This document shows positions 20,772 to 32,903 of a stretch of DNA of 64,000 nucleotides, one piece after another. Both the position numbers and the translations under genes were made by a program. Below the pieces are notes generated by a model. That model ran no database searches, was not told the origin of the DNA, and worked only from the letters and a program-made list of their open reading frames with translations. The DNA is from Orychophragmus violaceus (taxonomy: Eukaryota > Streptophyta > Magnoliopsida > Brassicales > Brassicaceae), in the NCBI GenBank assembly GCA_030180135.1, contig CM058233.1, positions 107,735,994 to 107,799,993 of the forward strand, given 5' to 3'. Within the stretch, counting starts at the first letter, position 1. Each line of letters opens with the position of its first letter.

Positions 20772-22128
20772 TTTGTTGGTTCATTCTTTTTCAAGTCACT
20801 CTCGTTTCCTAGAAGTGAATCCCTTATTCAAGATTGTTTCCATAACAAAGAGAGATTAAACTTGGTTTGGTCTAAAACCATGGATTCTATTTTTAGTAAC
20901 TGTCTTCTTTGTCTTGTACCGTTACTTTATCTGTAGTTGGAGTAAATGTCCTTTTGCCAAAGTGTTTCAAATCCTCCGAGTGTATTGCCACTAGAGGTCA
21001 TTACACCCATGACTTGGTTTCGAAGCCAGGCACTAAGACTATTTCCTACCACACACCATTTTTCACTTCAAATTCTATTTTGGAATACATTTTTTCTAAT
21101 AGGACTGCATTTTCAACTTCAAAATGAAATAAAAAATGGATTATTTGGAGTAATACTCTATTTTTTTAAATCAGCACTCATTTTTTATTCTCAAATGGAA
21201 TAGGGCTAGAGTAGAATTCAACTTCATTTAGAAATAAAAAATCGAGTAATACATTGAAGATGTCATGTATTATCAACTCTTGTCAATTTCTTCCTTTTTA
21301 CATTTTTCCGTATGAAGGATATATTAACATTAGAAGATCCTGAGCGAAATACAAAATCAGATATGGGAGACAAAACCCAAATACGGAAAACTCAGACAGC
21401 AAGGAAAAATATTCATCCCGATCAAAAAGAGACCATACACGACAAACATGGACAACACCCATAAAAAAACATTATAATAAAAACGGAAACAAGTTGAACA
21501 AGAGATTCAATTAATCAAATTCACAACTGCACTCAATCAAGTTCCCATAAAAACTACTATTTGATATCAAGGAACGGTTGAGAAACAAAAGCTCAAGACG
21601 AACCAAACAAAGAAGTTCAACAACCGAGGACACCCAACCACATTCTCAATATATAAAACAAAGCTTGAAAACACTTAAGCAGAAACTAATCTCCACATTC
21701 AAACCAAACCCAACAAATTTGATATTTCTTTTGATTACTCAATTTGATATTTCTTTTGTCTAATGGAAAGAAATACACTGACCCTCGATCTCTTTACTAT
21801 TTCACCAAAAACATGGGCCACTTTTTTTAGTCGGTAGCATAATGTTAAATCTCTTCCAGAGTAATTGTCGAAAAATATCTCTTCAAATTATATAAAAGAA
21901 AAATCCGACTTCGATTTTCTTTTTGAAAAATTATTATTTAAAAAAAACGTTTCAAGCACGCGGCAAGCTTTTGTAATGCCAAAACAGAACCATCGTTGTC
22001 AGCAGTTACATATCGTGTTGGCAAGTTAAGAGTCTTACATCTTGTTCGCTAGCGAATCCGCCATTGTTGTTGACTGTTTCAAAGGACGAGATACTTTTTC
22101 CTCTGTTTCAGAACAGAATCCATAGAAA
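20772..22128. other. Intergenic region between SQS copy 1 and copy 2
   Basis: AT-rich DNA with the 3' UTR of copy 1 and the promoter of copy 2. Segments at 20940-21240 and 21300-21560 are slightly GC-richer and may be old transposon debris, but I find no ends or domains. No gene is supported. Confidence 0.5.
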
Positions 22129-25100
22129 ATGGGAAGCTTGAGTACGATCCTGAGCCACCCAGATGAGATATATCCACTCTTGAAGTTGAAAATTGCGATT
22201 ATGAAAGCTCAGAATCAGATCCCACTTGATCCACACTTAGCTTTCTGTTACTCAATGCTCCAAAAAGTTTCTAAAAGCTTCTCTCTTGTTATTCAACAAC
22301 TTGGCCCCGAGCTTCGTAACGCTGTACGTATATTCATTTTAGATTTTATGAACTTTTTTGGGTTTACTATATATAGATAGCTATGTATGTTACATTTTTA
22401 GTAACATCAATATTTTTTCCACAATTTTCTCATTTAATTAGGTGTGTGTGTTCTACTTGATTCTCCGAGCTCTTGATACCGTTGGTTAGTGCTTCATAAC
22501 TATGGTCTCTAAACATTATACTCCCTCCGTTCCTAAATGATTGATGTTTTAAGATTTTCACACATATTACGAAGACATATTAAAACATGTCTATAAATGC
22601 ATCGTTTTTTGTTATTAACAATTTTTTATAATTTTAAACCAACAACAATTCAATAAATCTAATTATTTTTCTTGAAGTCACCATCATTAATTAGTAAAAA
22701 TTGCATAGAAAATCTAAAACATCAATCTTTATGAAACAAAAATAAAATCTAGAAAATCAATCATTTAGGAACGGAGGGAGTATTTGATTTGATGAGTCTT
22801 TTCCCCCGACATCTTATATTGTTTTTTAAAATGTATCTATTTGTTAAAAGAAATAATATAAACCCATCTTCTTATCTTTAATGGCAGAAAGTTCTTGATG
22901 ATGTCTAAAAAGATTAGTATCATATACTTATTTTTTTGTTACAACAGAGGATGACACAAGCATAGCAGTGGAGATCAAGGTTCCAATTCTTTTAGCTTTC
23001 CACCGTCACATATTCGACCTTGACTGGCATTTTTCATGTAAGTAAGAAAAATCTTTTATTATTATTTTTTGGTCAACAAATATTTTATAATGCTTAATCT
23101 CCACAAGAGGAGTAAATGTTTTCGATATACAAGGCCATCTTGACAATACAAACAATCTTCAAAACAAAGCAAAGAAACCAAATTAGAAGGATAAGGGTTC
23201 ACATCTTATTATTTAATGTAATTTTTATAGTTAATTTACTCTTCATTTAACTTTAGGTGGTACAAAGGAGTACAAGGTTCTACTGGACCAATTTCACCAT
23301 GTTTCTGCAGCATTTCTTCAACTTGGAAAAGGGTTAGTTTATTTCTACTATGTTAACTACATGCAACTCTGTTTTTAATGTATAAATTTTCTTGGTTATT
23401 TATTGATTGATCTACTGAATAGGTCGAATTTCTTTCTGGTGATATTAATAATTTAGGTTTTTTTCCTAACTTAAAAGGTATCAAGAAGCTATTGAAGATA
23501 TAACTAAAAGAATGGGTGCAGGAATGGCCAAATTCATTTCCAAAGAGGTTTTGTGATACAAAAGACTCTTTCGAATGTGGAATGTTGTTTGTTTCAATTA
23601 CAAGTCTTTTCATGCTTAGTTAACGGTCCAAATATCAATGCTGTGAATTTGGATATAGAAGTTAAGTTATTATCAAAGTGTTGTTGTTTAAATCGGAATA
23701 TCTAAAAGTTAGCTCCGGTACAGGGGGAGTTCCGGCTCCCTCTGTTTCCGAGAAAATAGTTAAGCTATTATCAAAGCTTAGTAATTAACTTGCTTTGTTA
23801 AGAGCTAATTAAATTAATTTGTATATGTACAGGTAGAAACGGTTGATGATTATGATGAATACTGCCATTATGCTGCTGGACTTGTGGGTTTAGGTTTGTC
23901 AAAGCTCTTCCTCGCTTCTGAATTAGAAACACTGTCTCCAGACTGGATGCATATTTCCAATTCCACAGGTTTATTTCTGCAGGTATGTGTTATAATATGA
24001 AATTCTTTTTTTTGCAATACATTTTTAAAATAAAAATTGTTCTTATATATTTGCTAGAAAACAAACATTATCAAAGATTATCTTGAAGACATTAATGAAA
24101 TACCGAAACCGCGCATGTTTTGGCCTCGTGAGATTTGGGGAAGATATGTTGACAAGCTCGAGGTGCATACATACATTTCACTCTCAAGTTCTCATGTTAA
24201 ACTTAAACATAATGTGACAAATCTCTTTTTATGAATTCTTATAACAATGTAGGACTTGAAAAATGAGGACAACTCAACAAAAGCAGTGCAGTGTTTGAAT
24301 GATATGATCACTAATGCATTGATTCATGTTGAAGATTGCTTGAAATCCATGGCTGGATTGCGTCATCCTGCAATATTTCAGTCTTGTGCCATCCCTCAGG
24401 TTAGAGATAATAAAATTTTATCACATATATTATTTAGCTTTACAAGACCTAGTTGAAATGTGTTTATATTGTTTTCTGCTCTGGATAAATATGGAGTGTA
24501 TATATATATATTTTTTTAAAATAAGATTGTGGCGATTGGAACACTTGCATTATGCTACAACAATGTACAAGTATTCAGAGGCGCCGTGAAACTGAGGCGA
24601 GGTAAGATGTTTTGTTTTATCTTAAGAGTTTAGTTTTAAAATCTTTAACGCATTTTTTGTCATCTAAATCATAAGGCTTCAATCATTAGTTTATGAGCCA
24701 ATCAATAACTTAGTTAGGTTACAAACATTGCTATTTGAAAAGTGAATTACTAACATAAGATTGTCTATGGTTTAGGTCTAATTGCAAAAGTATTTGACCG
24801 CACAAAGACAATGGATGATGTCTATGGTGCATTCTATGATTTTTGTTGCATGCTATCAAGAAAGGTACATTGTCCCTGAAATGTCGTCTTGAGCTTTGTC
24901 TTTCAACAAGTGTGTCACGATTTTAATTATCAATACCAGTGGTTTGGAGGAAACATTAGTATGTTTTACGGTAGTGTTAGTAATTAGAAGATGAAATAAG
25001 TGTTATTTTATATCAACATTTGCTTATAATAGGTTGACAAGAACGATCCAAATGCCATGAAAACACTAAACCAACTTGAAACCATCAAGAAAGTCTGCAG

Positions 25101-26021
25101 AGAAAATGGAGTCTTTCACAAGAGGTCATAGTTCATTTTCTTCTTGGTTTCTTCTTCTTATTCCATTTATTGAAAGAAGATCCAAAGTCAATTAACTTTT
25201 ATTTTCCTAGTCATTTATCACGTGGAATTTTCGCTTATACAAAAATAAACCGCATTTAGATTTACTTTTTGAGTTTTAAAGGGTGTTATTGGTTTGTCTA
25301 TTTTCGTGTATTTGAAAATATGTTAATTTTAAAGTAATAAATAGATATTATTAATATTTGCGGAATTTTCACTAGGATTTAAGTATTTATATTTTTAACT
25401 TAAAAATCCATTCAAATCTATGATAAAAATCAAATTCATATATAAATCATTACTATTGAATAACATTTGATTTTAATTCGGATTTTGAAATTATAGAACC
25501 AATGGCATAAGATTTTAATTAGCATTTTAAAATCATATAATCAATAACACATGATTTTGATTAAGATTTTAAAATCAATAATTCAATAACACATAATTTT
25601 GCTTGAATTTAAAAATCCACAAAAAGCATACACCAATAATCTATACTTGAATTTGAAGGCATGCGTATCAATATAAGAAAGTGGGTTTTTTTTTGGTTGG
25701 TTGAGGTTCTAATGAAATATTTGTCTCTTTTCCGGTTCAGAAAATATTATGTTAACGATGAAGCACAATCAAATGCTGTATTTGTAAGTTAATTCCTTTT
25801 TCTTTCTAATCCGGGTTTCCATTTATAAAATGTTTCATTTTTAGGATAATTTACTTATTATTTATCCTCTATACTCGAAAATGCAGATTGCAATGCTTGG
25901 GCTTCTACTGGCCATCCTACTTTTTGCGTATCTCATCAAAAGCAAAACCAATGTACGTGACTCTGATTATGCCACTTCAAGATCAGAAAATTATCACTTG
26001 AACTGGTTGTTTCCTTACTAA
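22129..26021 (+). CDS. SQS2: Squalene synthase-like paralogue, array copy 2 (SQS2-like, Ser287)
   Basis: Same 13-exon structure as copy 1: 22129-22323, 22442-22484, 22948-23037, 23257-23332, 23478-23547, 23833-23982, 24058-24162, 24253-24399, 24526-24601, 24776-24864, 25033-25124, 25741-25783, 25887-26021. The frame is open through all exons (436 residues). DTVED, Tyr171 and DYLED are kept, but the Phe287 site is Ser (IFQSCAIPQ). In A. thaliana SQS2, Ser at this position is reported to abolish squalene formation, so this copy is probably not a working squalene synthase. The C-terminus continues about 29 residues beyond the membrane helix, with a Ser/Tyr/Asp-rich hydrophilic tail ending NWLFPY that copies 1, 3 and 4 lack. 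Other odd changes are HFSCGTKEYKVLLDQ and LQLGKGYQ. Intron 2 carries a Stowaway-like MITE. Confidence 0.9.
22519..22782. mobile_element. Stowaway-like MITE in intron 2 of SQS copy 2
   Basis: Near-perfect terminal inverted repeats CTCCCTCCGTTCCTAAATGA and TCATTTAGGAACGGAGGGAG lie at 22521 and 22780. They are flanked by TA at 22519-22520 and 22781-22782. 260 bp, AT-rich, non-coding. The same family as the decayed copy at 4572-4838. It is absent from the equivalent introns of the other copies. Confidence 0.93.
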
Positions 26022-27525
26022 AGTTGGTTTTGTCTGTTGTGATGTCTGAGTCCATCGATTCTGCTATTTTTGTCTCCTTTGTCATGTGTTGGGGGTGTTT
26101 TTTTCTCTTTTTGTTTCTTAACAATAATTTTCTGTTCTGATCCTCATGATCTGAATATGAACCATTCTGTTTAGCCGGTGAATCTTTCCTCTTTCTTTCT
26201 CTTTCTATAGAACACACACACACAACTCTTATACATAAGCAACTCAATTATGTAACCAACTGTTGGAGATGGATTTAGTACTCTTTCATCCAACAAATAT
26301 CAACTATTTAAACTCAACCCCAATAACAACGAAGAAGAAAAATACATGTCAATCTACACAAAAAAAAACATAGTTAAGTAAATTAACCATATTTAAGAAA
26401 ATGAATAAGATAAAGACAAATCTTTAAAATAATATGTAAATATAACATTATCGATATCAAAGAGAATTTAGAAAATAACATAATTCTCTAGATATAAATA
26501 CATTTTTCATGCGAGAGAAAATAATCATCTTTTCATATTCACCTTCTTTTTTTTAAACACTGACAGTCTGCATTTCATTAAGTCCAAAAGGCTAAAAGTA
26601 CAAATGGGTATGAGCGAATACATCGACATTTTGGATTGAAACAAATGGGCCCAATATGAGTAAGAAAAAGTGGCAGCACAAGCCACATCTTTATCTACCC
26701 TGGTCCACGTGTCACCCCTCTTGAATAGCTGACATGCAAAACGGTCGTTGGTGAGGAAGACGCTTCTGACCGCCGCAAATCCTTTCTCCGTTCAACGCTA
26801 CAGTATCATCCCATCTGTCGATCTCAACTCCACAAAAAAAAATAATATTGCGAAGGAACCATTGCTAGAGAATTACATGCTGCCTCAACCACCAGTGAAT
26901 CCGCCTCCTCCATGGAAACTCCGCCGTCGACTTAGCCCAATCTATTGACCAAGTCTGAGCCTATCATGATGCTCTTCCTCCAGGAGCTAATGGAAACCGC
27001 GAAGATATTATACCATCGTGAGCTAGGAAGACACAACCGAAGCTTGAAGAAAATCAACGATTCTTGCGAGAGAACACCGGTCAGAGAAGGATCTAAAGTC
27101 TCCGGCAAAGACTAGAGAAACCCGAAATTAATCGGGTAGAAATCGAAAAACTTAAGAGCTTCCAAATTTATTCTCAGCAAAAAAATAAAGGTATATTACA
27201 CAAAAGCACAGTCGATCAGTCTGAGAAGCTTTCTCCCCTTCTAAAAAATTTAAGTCTATGAAGAAGGGATGAGAAATAAACCCAGAGAGAATTTTCTTTC
27301 TCTAGCAGAAGAAAAAAGCCGCTTCTAGCAAAATGATTCTATTCACCTTCTAATTCATACATTGTACTAAAACTTTAGACAGAGAAATCATTCGATTTCG
27401 ACTGGCCAATTTAATAAAACTAGGTTTTTTTTTGTCTCTTTCTATATATTGTTCTTTGATAGTTATTCCAAATTCATTATTTTTAATCAGTTTATTAAAT
27501 TGTTCATTGTGTAATTTTTTGAATC
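26022..27525. other. Region after SQS copy 2, mostly unidentified
   Basis: The stretch from about 26180 to 26290 (tctttcctctttcttt...agaacacac...aagcaactcaatt) matches 41350-41430 upstream of copy 4, so it belongs to the duplicated unit. The GC-richer piece at 26680-27160 (ccgcctcctccatggaaactccgcc and similar) looks like a gene or retroelement fragment, but I cannot identify it. No intact gene is seen. Confidence 0.45.
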
Positions 27526-27827
27526 TAAGAGCAGGTCCAATGAGGTATCTTAAGCAAATTTAGGCACAGGTTCTTAGGTAGAATGAATTAAAAAAAAATG
27601 AAAAAAAGAAAATCGGTAAGAACGGATCCTTATTTAGGGATCTTAAGGACCCGTTTCTTACCACGTGTTACATATTGATTGGCTTTTTTTTTCCGGGTTG
27701 AATATGTGAAGAAGAAGATGGCGAAGTGGTCGATCCTTAAGAGAATCTCCGTCTATGGAGGTTTAGGGTTTCTTTTTGCTTCTCCCAATTTCAAATTCAT
27801 TCAGAAATCTAATCCCAAGCGTTTACG

Positions 27828-28159
27828 ATGGTTGAGGAGGCAGCATCAGCTTCAGCAACGGAAGCTTCAGTGACAGAAGTCGTTCAAACCCTACCCGAGC
27901 CTGTGACGGAGGTCGTGCAAAATCTAGAACCTAGTCAAGCCTCGATCGAAGCCACCGTCGAATCTGTTCAAGGAGGCACTGAATCGACCTGCAACAACGA
28001 CGGTAACAACATCGATGCGGCCGAGAGTGTTGTAACTGATGTCGAGCGTGAGAAGACGCTTGAGTTTGCAGAGGAACTAACGGAGAAAGGCACTGTGTTT
28101 CTGAAAGAGATGGATTTCGACCAAGCAGTCGATTGCTTCAGCCGTGCCCTCAAGATCAG
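27828..28159 (+). pseudogene. Captured first exon of a NASP-like histone chaperone
   Basis: The frame starts MVEEAASASATEASVTEV at 27828 and runs to FDQAVDCFSRALKIR, where a donor-like AG|GTATAC ends the match. The Val/Glu-rich N-terminus followed by the first TPR helix pair (EFAEELTEKGTVFLKEMDFD) is that of plant NASP (AT4G37210-type), as remembered. Downstream TPR exons are absent, so this is a fragment inside the transposon at 27529-29550. The frame is open for about 110 codons and could be translated, but no NASP function is expected. Confidence 0.8.
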
Positions 28160-28429
28160 GTATACATTTCAAATTACGAATTATTTTCTTGGAATTTCAT
28201 CAGCTTTGATTGATTTGGATGCGTAAAGGTTGTTCTGGAGTTGATCATGGGGCTAGCTCTGTGTATGTGGGTTGCTTTGACTTTCCCTGGAAAATTTCTT
28301 TCCATCCATCTGGATTCTGATGAAAACAGGTTTGTCAAAATCATGATTCTATTGTTTGGATTCTGGAGATTATCTTGCTAGTGCATAATTTACTGGTTTG
28401 ATTTATTGGAATTGGGGTTTGTTTGACAG

Positions 28430-28722
28430 ATTCACCATCAGACTTATGGAGGTGGTTTGTGGCATACGTGGTTTGATCGAGACTTGAGTGTTGCGGGGAG
28501 AGCAATTGTTAGAGCCAGTGATGGCTCGTTTGTTCACAGGCTTGTCAAAGTGAAAAAGCCATTATTTCGAGTGCCCACTTTGGCCATACATCTTGATCGG
28601 TATACTTTTATGAAGCTCTCTTGTTGAGTTTTAGACTAATGGATTAGAACTAGTGTTGAAGCTCACTCATGCTGTTTTGTTCTTCTTGTGTTGTTTTAGC
28701 CCAGTGAACAGTGATGACACGC
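28430..28722 (+). pseudogene. Captured aspartyl aminopeptidase (M18) fragment
   Basis: The segment 28430-28599 translates as an internal exon of aspartyl aminopeptidase, with QTYGGGLWHTWFDRDLSVAG, GSFVHRLVKVKKPLFRVP and LAIHLDR. Splice-like borders flank it (gacag before, GTATAC after). A second piece begins at 28701 (CCAGTGAACAGTGAT, encoding PVNSD) and breaks off at about 28722. The metal-binding parts of the enzyme are missing. It sits in the same orientation as the neighbouring fragments in the transposon. Confidence 0.85.
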
Positions 28723-28861
28723 ACCGCCCTATTAACTCTAAGACTATTAACTCTTCAGGTGTTAACTCTGCAGGTCTGACATTTTGATGCATAGATTGTT
28801 TAATGATGATGCATAGATTGTTTAAGAATCTTGATATGACCCTATTACGTATGTGATGTAG

Positions 28862-29055
28862 ACGTAAGAGTTGGTGATGAGCTTCTGGTTGATGGTGGAA
28901 TGGTGAGATTTGAAGTGATTGAGAAGATTGGTCCTGATGTCAAGTGTCTATGTACCGACCCTGGATTGTTGCTTCCTCGAGCTAACTTGACTTTTTGGAG
29001 AGATGGAAGTCTTGTACGAGAGCGTAATGCTATGCTTCCAACAATTTCCTCCAAG
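28862..29055 (+). pseudogene. Captured pyruvate kinase-family exon
   Basis: This exon-like piece encodes [59 protein letters not shown] and TISSK, bounded by gtag and AAG|GTCTG. It resembles the B-domain region of the divergent plant pyruvate kinase AT3G49160, from memory. The catalytic barrel segments are not present. Fragment within the transposon. Confidence 0.8.
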
Positions 29056-29553
29056 GTCTGACATTTTTTATCTTCCCTTTCTGATTCGCCTTATTTGGTT
29101 AATTTGGGATGGATGAATAAAAACAATGTGAAAGATGTACACTTTTGGGAACTAGATGTATCTTTCTGTTTTAGTTTAAAAGAGAAAACACATGAACAAG
29201 TCGTTCTCTGCTATAGATACTGCTTAAGCAAAAACAGAGGAAATAAGAAACTAAAAAACCCACAAAAGCTATCAAATTAGAGTCCGCATGAGTTTATAGG
29301 GCGGTGCGTGTATAATAATCTGCAGGTGTTAACTATTCCTAACAAAGTTAACAGTGATGGCACGCACCGCCCTAAGACTATTAACTCTTCATCTTTGCTA
29401 TAATATGTATTTTCAATTTTTAGAACTCCAATCGGGTAACACTAATGGAAATGTTAAACAAAGAAAAACTCTTAACTATTCTTAACTACCAAAAAAATTA
29501 ATAAAATATTTTTAAGAAACCCACATTGGATAACACCAATGTGGATGCTCTAA

Positions 29554-30796
29554 CACCAACAAAGGCAACCACAAGTCACCTTCAAATTTACAGAAAACGT
29601 GGCGGACACTTTTGCCAGCAAGAACTCGTTCCCGTTTTTCGATGTACTCATAAAAGCAGACGAGACTTTGTTGGTTTTCAACAATCAAACGTGTTGATCA
29701 GCTGTCACATCGTAACATGGGAACGAGACCTGCAATATTAAAAATGGCCACAATTTGTTTTTGAACAAAAATGGCCACATTTAATATTATGATGTTAAAA
29801 AAAAAAATCACATCACAACTGTAGTCAGAAACAGTTGATACGTACAAAACTTAGAATCCAGTTCTCTCTTTGAACCTTACGTTGGACTTCCAATACAAAA
29901 CAAAAGTTTTAACTCGCAAAAGAGGTGTCCGTTACTTGCGCTATACGACATTTAAATGCAGGACTCATTTTACACAACCATGTTTTTTTGTGTGTGGATA
30001 ATTTAGGGTAAATTCTCTAAATGGTGACCAAGGGAACGAGAAATAACAATGAATTATCTTTCGTTCCTTAAAAAATATACCATTTACAAGTAATATTTTT
30101 TACACATAATTCTTTCTCATTCCTTCTTTCGTAGAGAACTAAAGAGCAAAACTATTCCTCATCAAATTTGGGAAGGAACAATAATTTCTATTATTTTATT
30201 CCTCTTCGTTCTTTTCCTATTCGTTCTCATTGTTCTTAAAATGGTCATCATTTAGAGCCTTCATGTCTATTAAGAGATCGAGTTAGAGACTCATCCATAT
30301 GAAAAGTGCAGTCCATGATATATCTTTTTTTAAAAATATTCAAATGGGCCAAAAATAAAAATTGATGTACAAAGAAATATTTTAATTTTGTATATGAGAT
30401 GAATCAATCAAATTTGAAACATATTGATATCCCAAATCTGTCCATACCATTTGATCTCAAAATCTTGGTACACAACCATGTTAATTTTAACAAAGTATTC
30501 TTTCTTAGACATATATATGCTTTAAATAACAAACCCGCATAATTAACTCTAAAGTTCCGATTGAAATCTCCAAATTATATATATACAGTAGACTCAGTAG
30601 ATATCAAATTAAATTTCCACCCAATAAAAAAGAGTACGCGTGTATAGCATGCAGAAACCAGCTGTGATCTATTCACGTGAGAAGACGTGGTTTTGAATTT
30701 TGAATCTCTATATAAAGATTGCATTTGTTTGCAACATGAATCCACCATCATCGTTGTGATCACTTTTCTCATTCGAGTTCATCAAAAAAAAAGAAA
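29554..30796. promoter_or_regulatory. Duplicated upstream block and promoter of SQS copy 3
   Basis: 29556-30000 is similar to 41430-42180 upstream of copy 4: both have ggcaaccacaagt, aacgtggcgg-cacttttgcca, gttgatcagctgtc and a block with gttacttg-gctatacgaca. The last 130 bp before copy 3 (ttgaatctctatataaagattgc, then ccaccatcat) match 43196-43322 before copy 4. A TATA-like tatataaag lies at about 30709-30717. These shared flanks show the duplicated unit extended well upstream of the gene. Confidence 0.7.
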
Positions 30797-31122
30797 ATGG
30801 GAAGCTTGAGTACGATTTTAAGACACCCAGATGAGATATATCCGCTCTTGAAGTTGAAGATTGCGATTACGAAAGCTCAGAATCAGATCCCATTTGATCC
30901 ACACTTAGCTTTCTGTTATTCAACGCTCAACAAAGTTTCTAAAACCTTTTCTTTTATTATTCAGCAACTATGCACCGAGCTCCGTGATGCGGTACGTATT
31001 TCTCTGCCTCTTTGTCTCAGAAATATGTGTATATACAAAATTGTTGATAGCTTAATGATAATTGAAAAGGATTCCTGAGTTTAAATCACCTTTGGTACAA
31101 AGTGTTATTTTTTAAAATATAA

Positions 31123-32434
31123 CTAGATTTTGATCCGCGCTTAGAAAGCGCGGAATTATTTTGCTTTACAAATTTAAATTTTTATTTATTGTCATTAATA
31201 ATTTGAATTTTTAATTATGCAATCTAGTTTTGTTTATAATTGTTTAATCCGTATTATAAAAAGTGAGTTAATAATTTACGTATTTTAAAAAAAAAAAAAT
31301 GAATTATGTATTATTTGAAAATAGGTATATTGTAAAGATAAAGAGATTAAAATAACAATTTTGCAATATAAGTTTTAATCCGCATTGTATCGTAAAATCA
31401 TGGTTTAATTTTATTTTTTTTATGAAACAACCAAAGTTATGTGATATAAGTTTAATCTTTATTGCATTTATCTAGTTTTTTATAAACAGCATTGTTTATA
31501 TAAAATTTATTATGTTTTTAATATTTTAATAATTAAATATTTACGAAATAGAAACAGAACAATCCGTTTATATTTTTGCATTTATTTAAAATTTTAATGT
31601 TTATATAATTGAAATTGGTTAATTCATCTTTTTAATCTTTTTTTAAGTGAAGAAAGTTTGATTTTAATATTTTATAATCAAAATAAGATAATCAATTTTT
31701 AATATGTGTTGTAGTGGTATATATAATTTGCAAATTTGATGAAACAACCCTTTAGAAGCTGCATTCAAATATGAACCACAATTTGACGCATCATATATTT
31801 AAATAATATAAATATTAAATAATTTAATATATTAATTAAAATATATCAAAGAAAATTAGTTAATATAATCGTGCAAAGTTCTTTATAGCCAATTTATAAT
31901 CAAAATTGGCTAATTTATTTCTTGTGAAGGTTTAAATATTTTGTAATTTGTTGAAACAACCCGCTAAAAAGTGCAATCGTAAAAATATCAATCATAATAT
32001 GACCTATCATAGATTGAACAATATAAAATATTGACTAATTTTAATATTTTATCAAAGTAAAAATATATCAATCTAATTTTTGGTATCCTAATCTTTTTAA
32101 TTATTTTATAAATTAAATTTTAGTTTATAGTAATTTATTCATGTTTATAATATTTATTTTTAAATATTGAATTATGTTAAAATACATGAATTTATGTTTA
32201 TATTGGTCTAAATATAAATATTTTTGTATTTTTATTGATTAAAATGTAATTGAATTATATATACAAAATAGTTGATGTATAAATTATTTAATTATATTTA
32301 TCAAATGATTTAATAGTTTAATGATTATATATATGTTTTTATTTTAGTTATTTAAGAAAGTAGAATCTATTATATTTAGGTTGTTTGGGTACATGGTTAA
32401 TAATTGTCTTGTTTGGAAACATGAATAGTAGAGA
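31123..32434 (-). mobile_element. Helitron-like element in intron 1 of SQS copy 3
   Basis: On the minus strand the 3' end reads ...hairpin...CTAG. On the plus strand, CTAG at 31123-31126 is followed 8 nt later by CCGCGCTT-AGA-AAGCGCGG (31135-31153), a perfect 8-bp stem, with an A preceding the CTAG. A candidate 5' terminus, TCTCTACTATTC on the minus strand, ends at 32434. The expected flanking T on that side is not present, so the right boundary is less sure. The interior is AT-rich and non-coding. Non-autonomous if real. Confidence 0.6.
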
Positions 32435-32596
32435 AAATGTTATATTTTCTAATTACCCTTAATGAAATTTAATTTATTTCTTATTTTGCAATGACATAAC
32501 CTGTAATATAACACATGAAAGAAGGTTAGTTTCTAATATACTCTTTTTTAATAATATTGATTTTTTTTAAGGCGGACTCCATACCTAAAAAAAACT

Positions 32597-32903
32597 ATGG
32601 GTCTGAGTAGGTTTGGGCAAAAAAACGGAACCAAATAACCGAACCAGAACCAATCAAAAATTTCGGTTTGGTTCCGGTTCCAGTTCCGGCTGGCCAAAAT
32701 ACCTATTGATTTTGTACTTAAGATCCATATGTATCGGTTCGGTTCCAGTAATACCCGAAACGGTTTAATAACCATAATTTTTTGGATATTTTCCGGTTCT
32801 TCAATTATGGAACCAAACCGAAACCAACAAAAACCGAACCGAAAGAACTGGAACCGTTTGGTTCCTATCCGGAACCGAACCAAATACCCCAATACACATA
32901 CCT
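32597..32903. repeat. CGGTTCGG-rich repeat in intron 1 of SQS copy 3 (reverse orientation)
   Basis: Dense ccgaaccgaacc/ggaaccaaa motifs run between taggtttgggca (about 32609) and the near-inverted atacacatacctaa (to about 32904). It resembles the elements at 5841-6289 and 44586-45050. A minus-strand frame across it is a by-product of the repeat. Confidence 0.6.

Larger units (their letters stand above)
27526..29553 (+). mobile_element. Gene-capturing (Pack-type) PIF/Harbinger-like element carrying fragments of three genes
   Basis: The 2,022-bp element at 27529-29550 is flanked by TAA at 27526-27528 and 29551-29553. The termini GAGCAGGTCCAATGAGGTAT and the reverse complement GAGCATCCACATTGGTGTTA are related inverted repeats. 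Its left arm shares the aaggatcttaag and gtttcttacca-type block of the MITEs at 7949 and 8287. The interior holds, all in plus orientation, exon-like pieces of a NASP histone chaperone, aspartyl aminopeptidase and a pyruvate kinase. A 12-15 bp motif, cacgcaccgccct, occurs at about 28718, inverted at 29300 and again at 29361. No transposase is present. Confidence 0.75.

Noticed and set aside
21578..21763. 61-codon plus-strand frame between SQS copies 1 and 2
   Set aside because: Lys/Thr/Asn-rich low-complexity translation without features; no splice or promoter context.
32548..32892. 114-codon minus-strand frame in intron 1 of SQS copy 3
   Set aside because: It is entirely within the CCGAACC-type repeat and has only repeat-derived Phe/Arg/Gly/Trp sequence.
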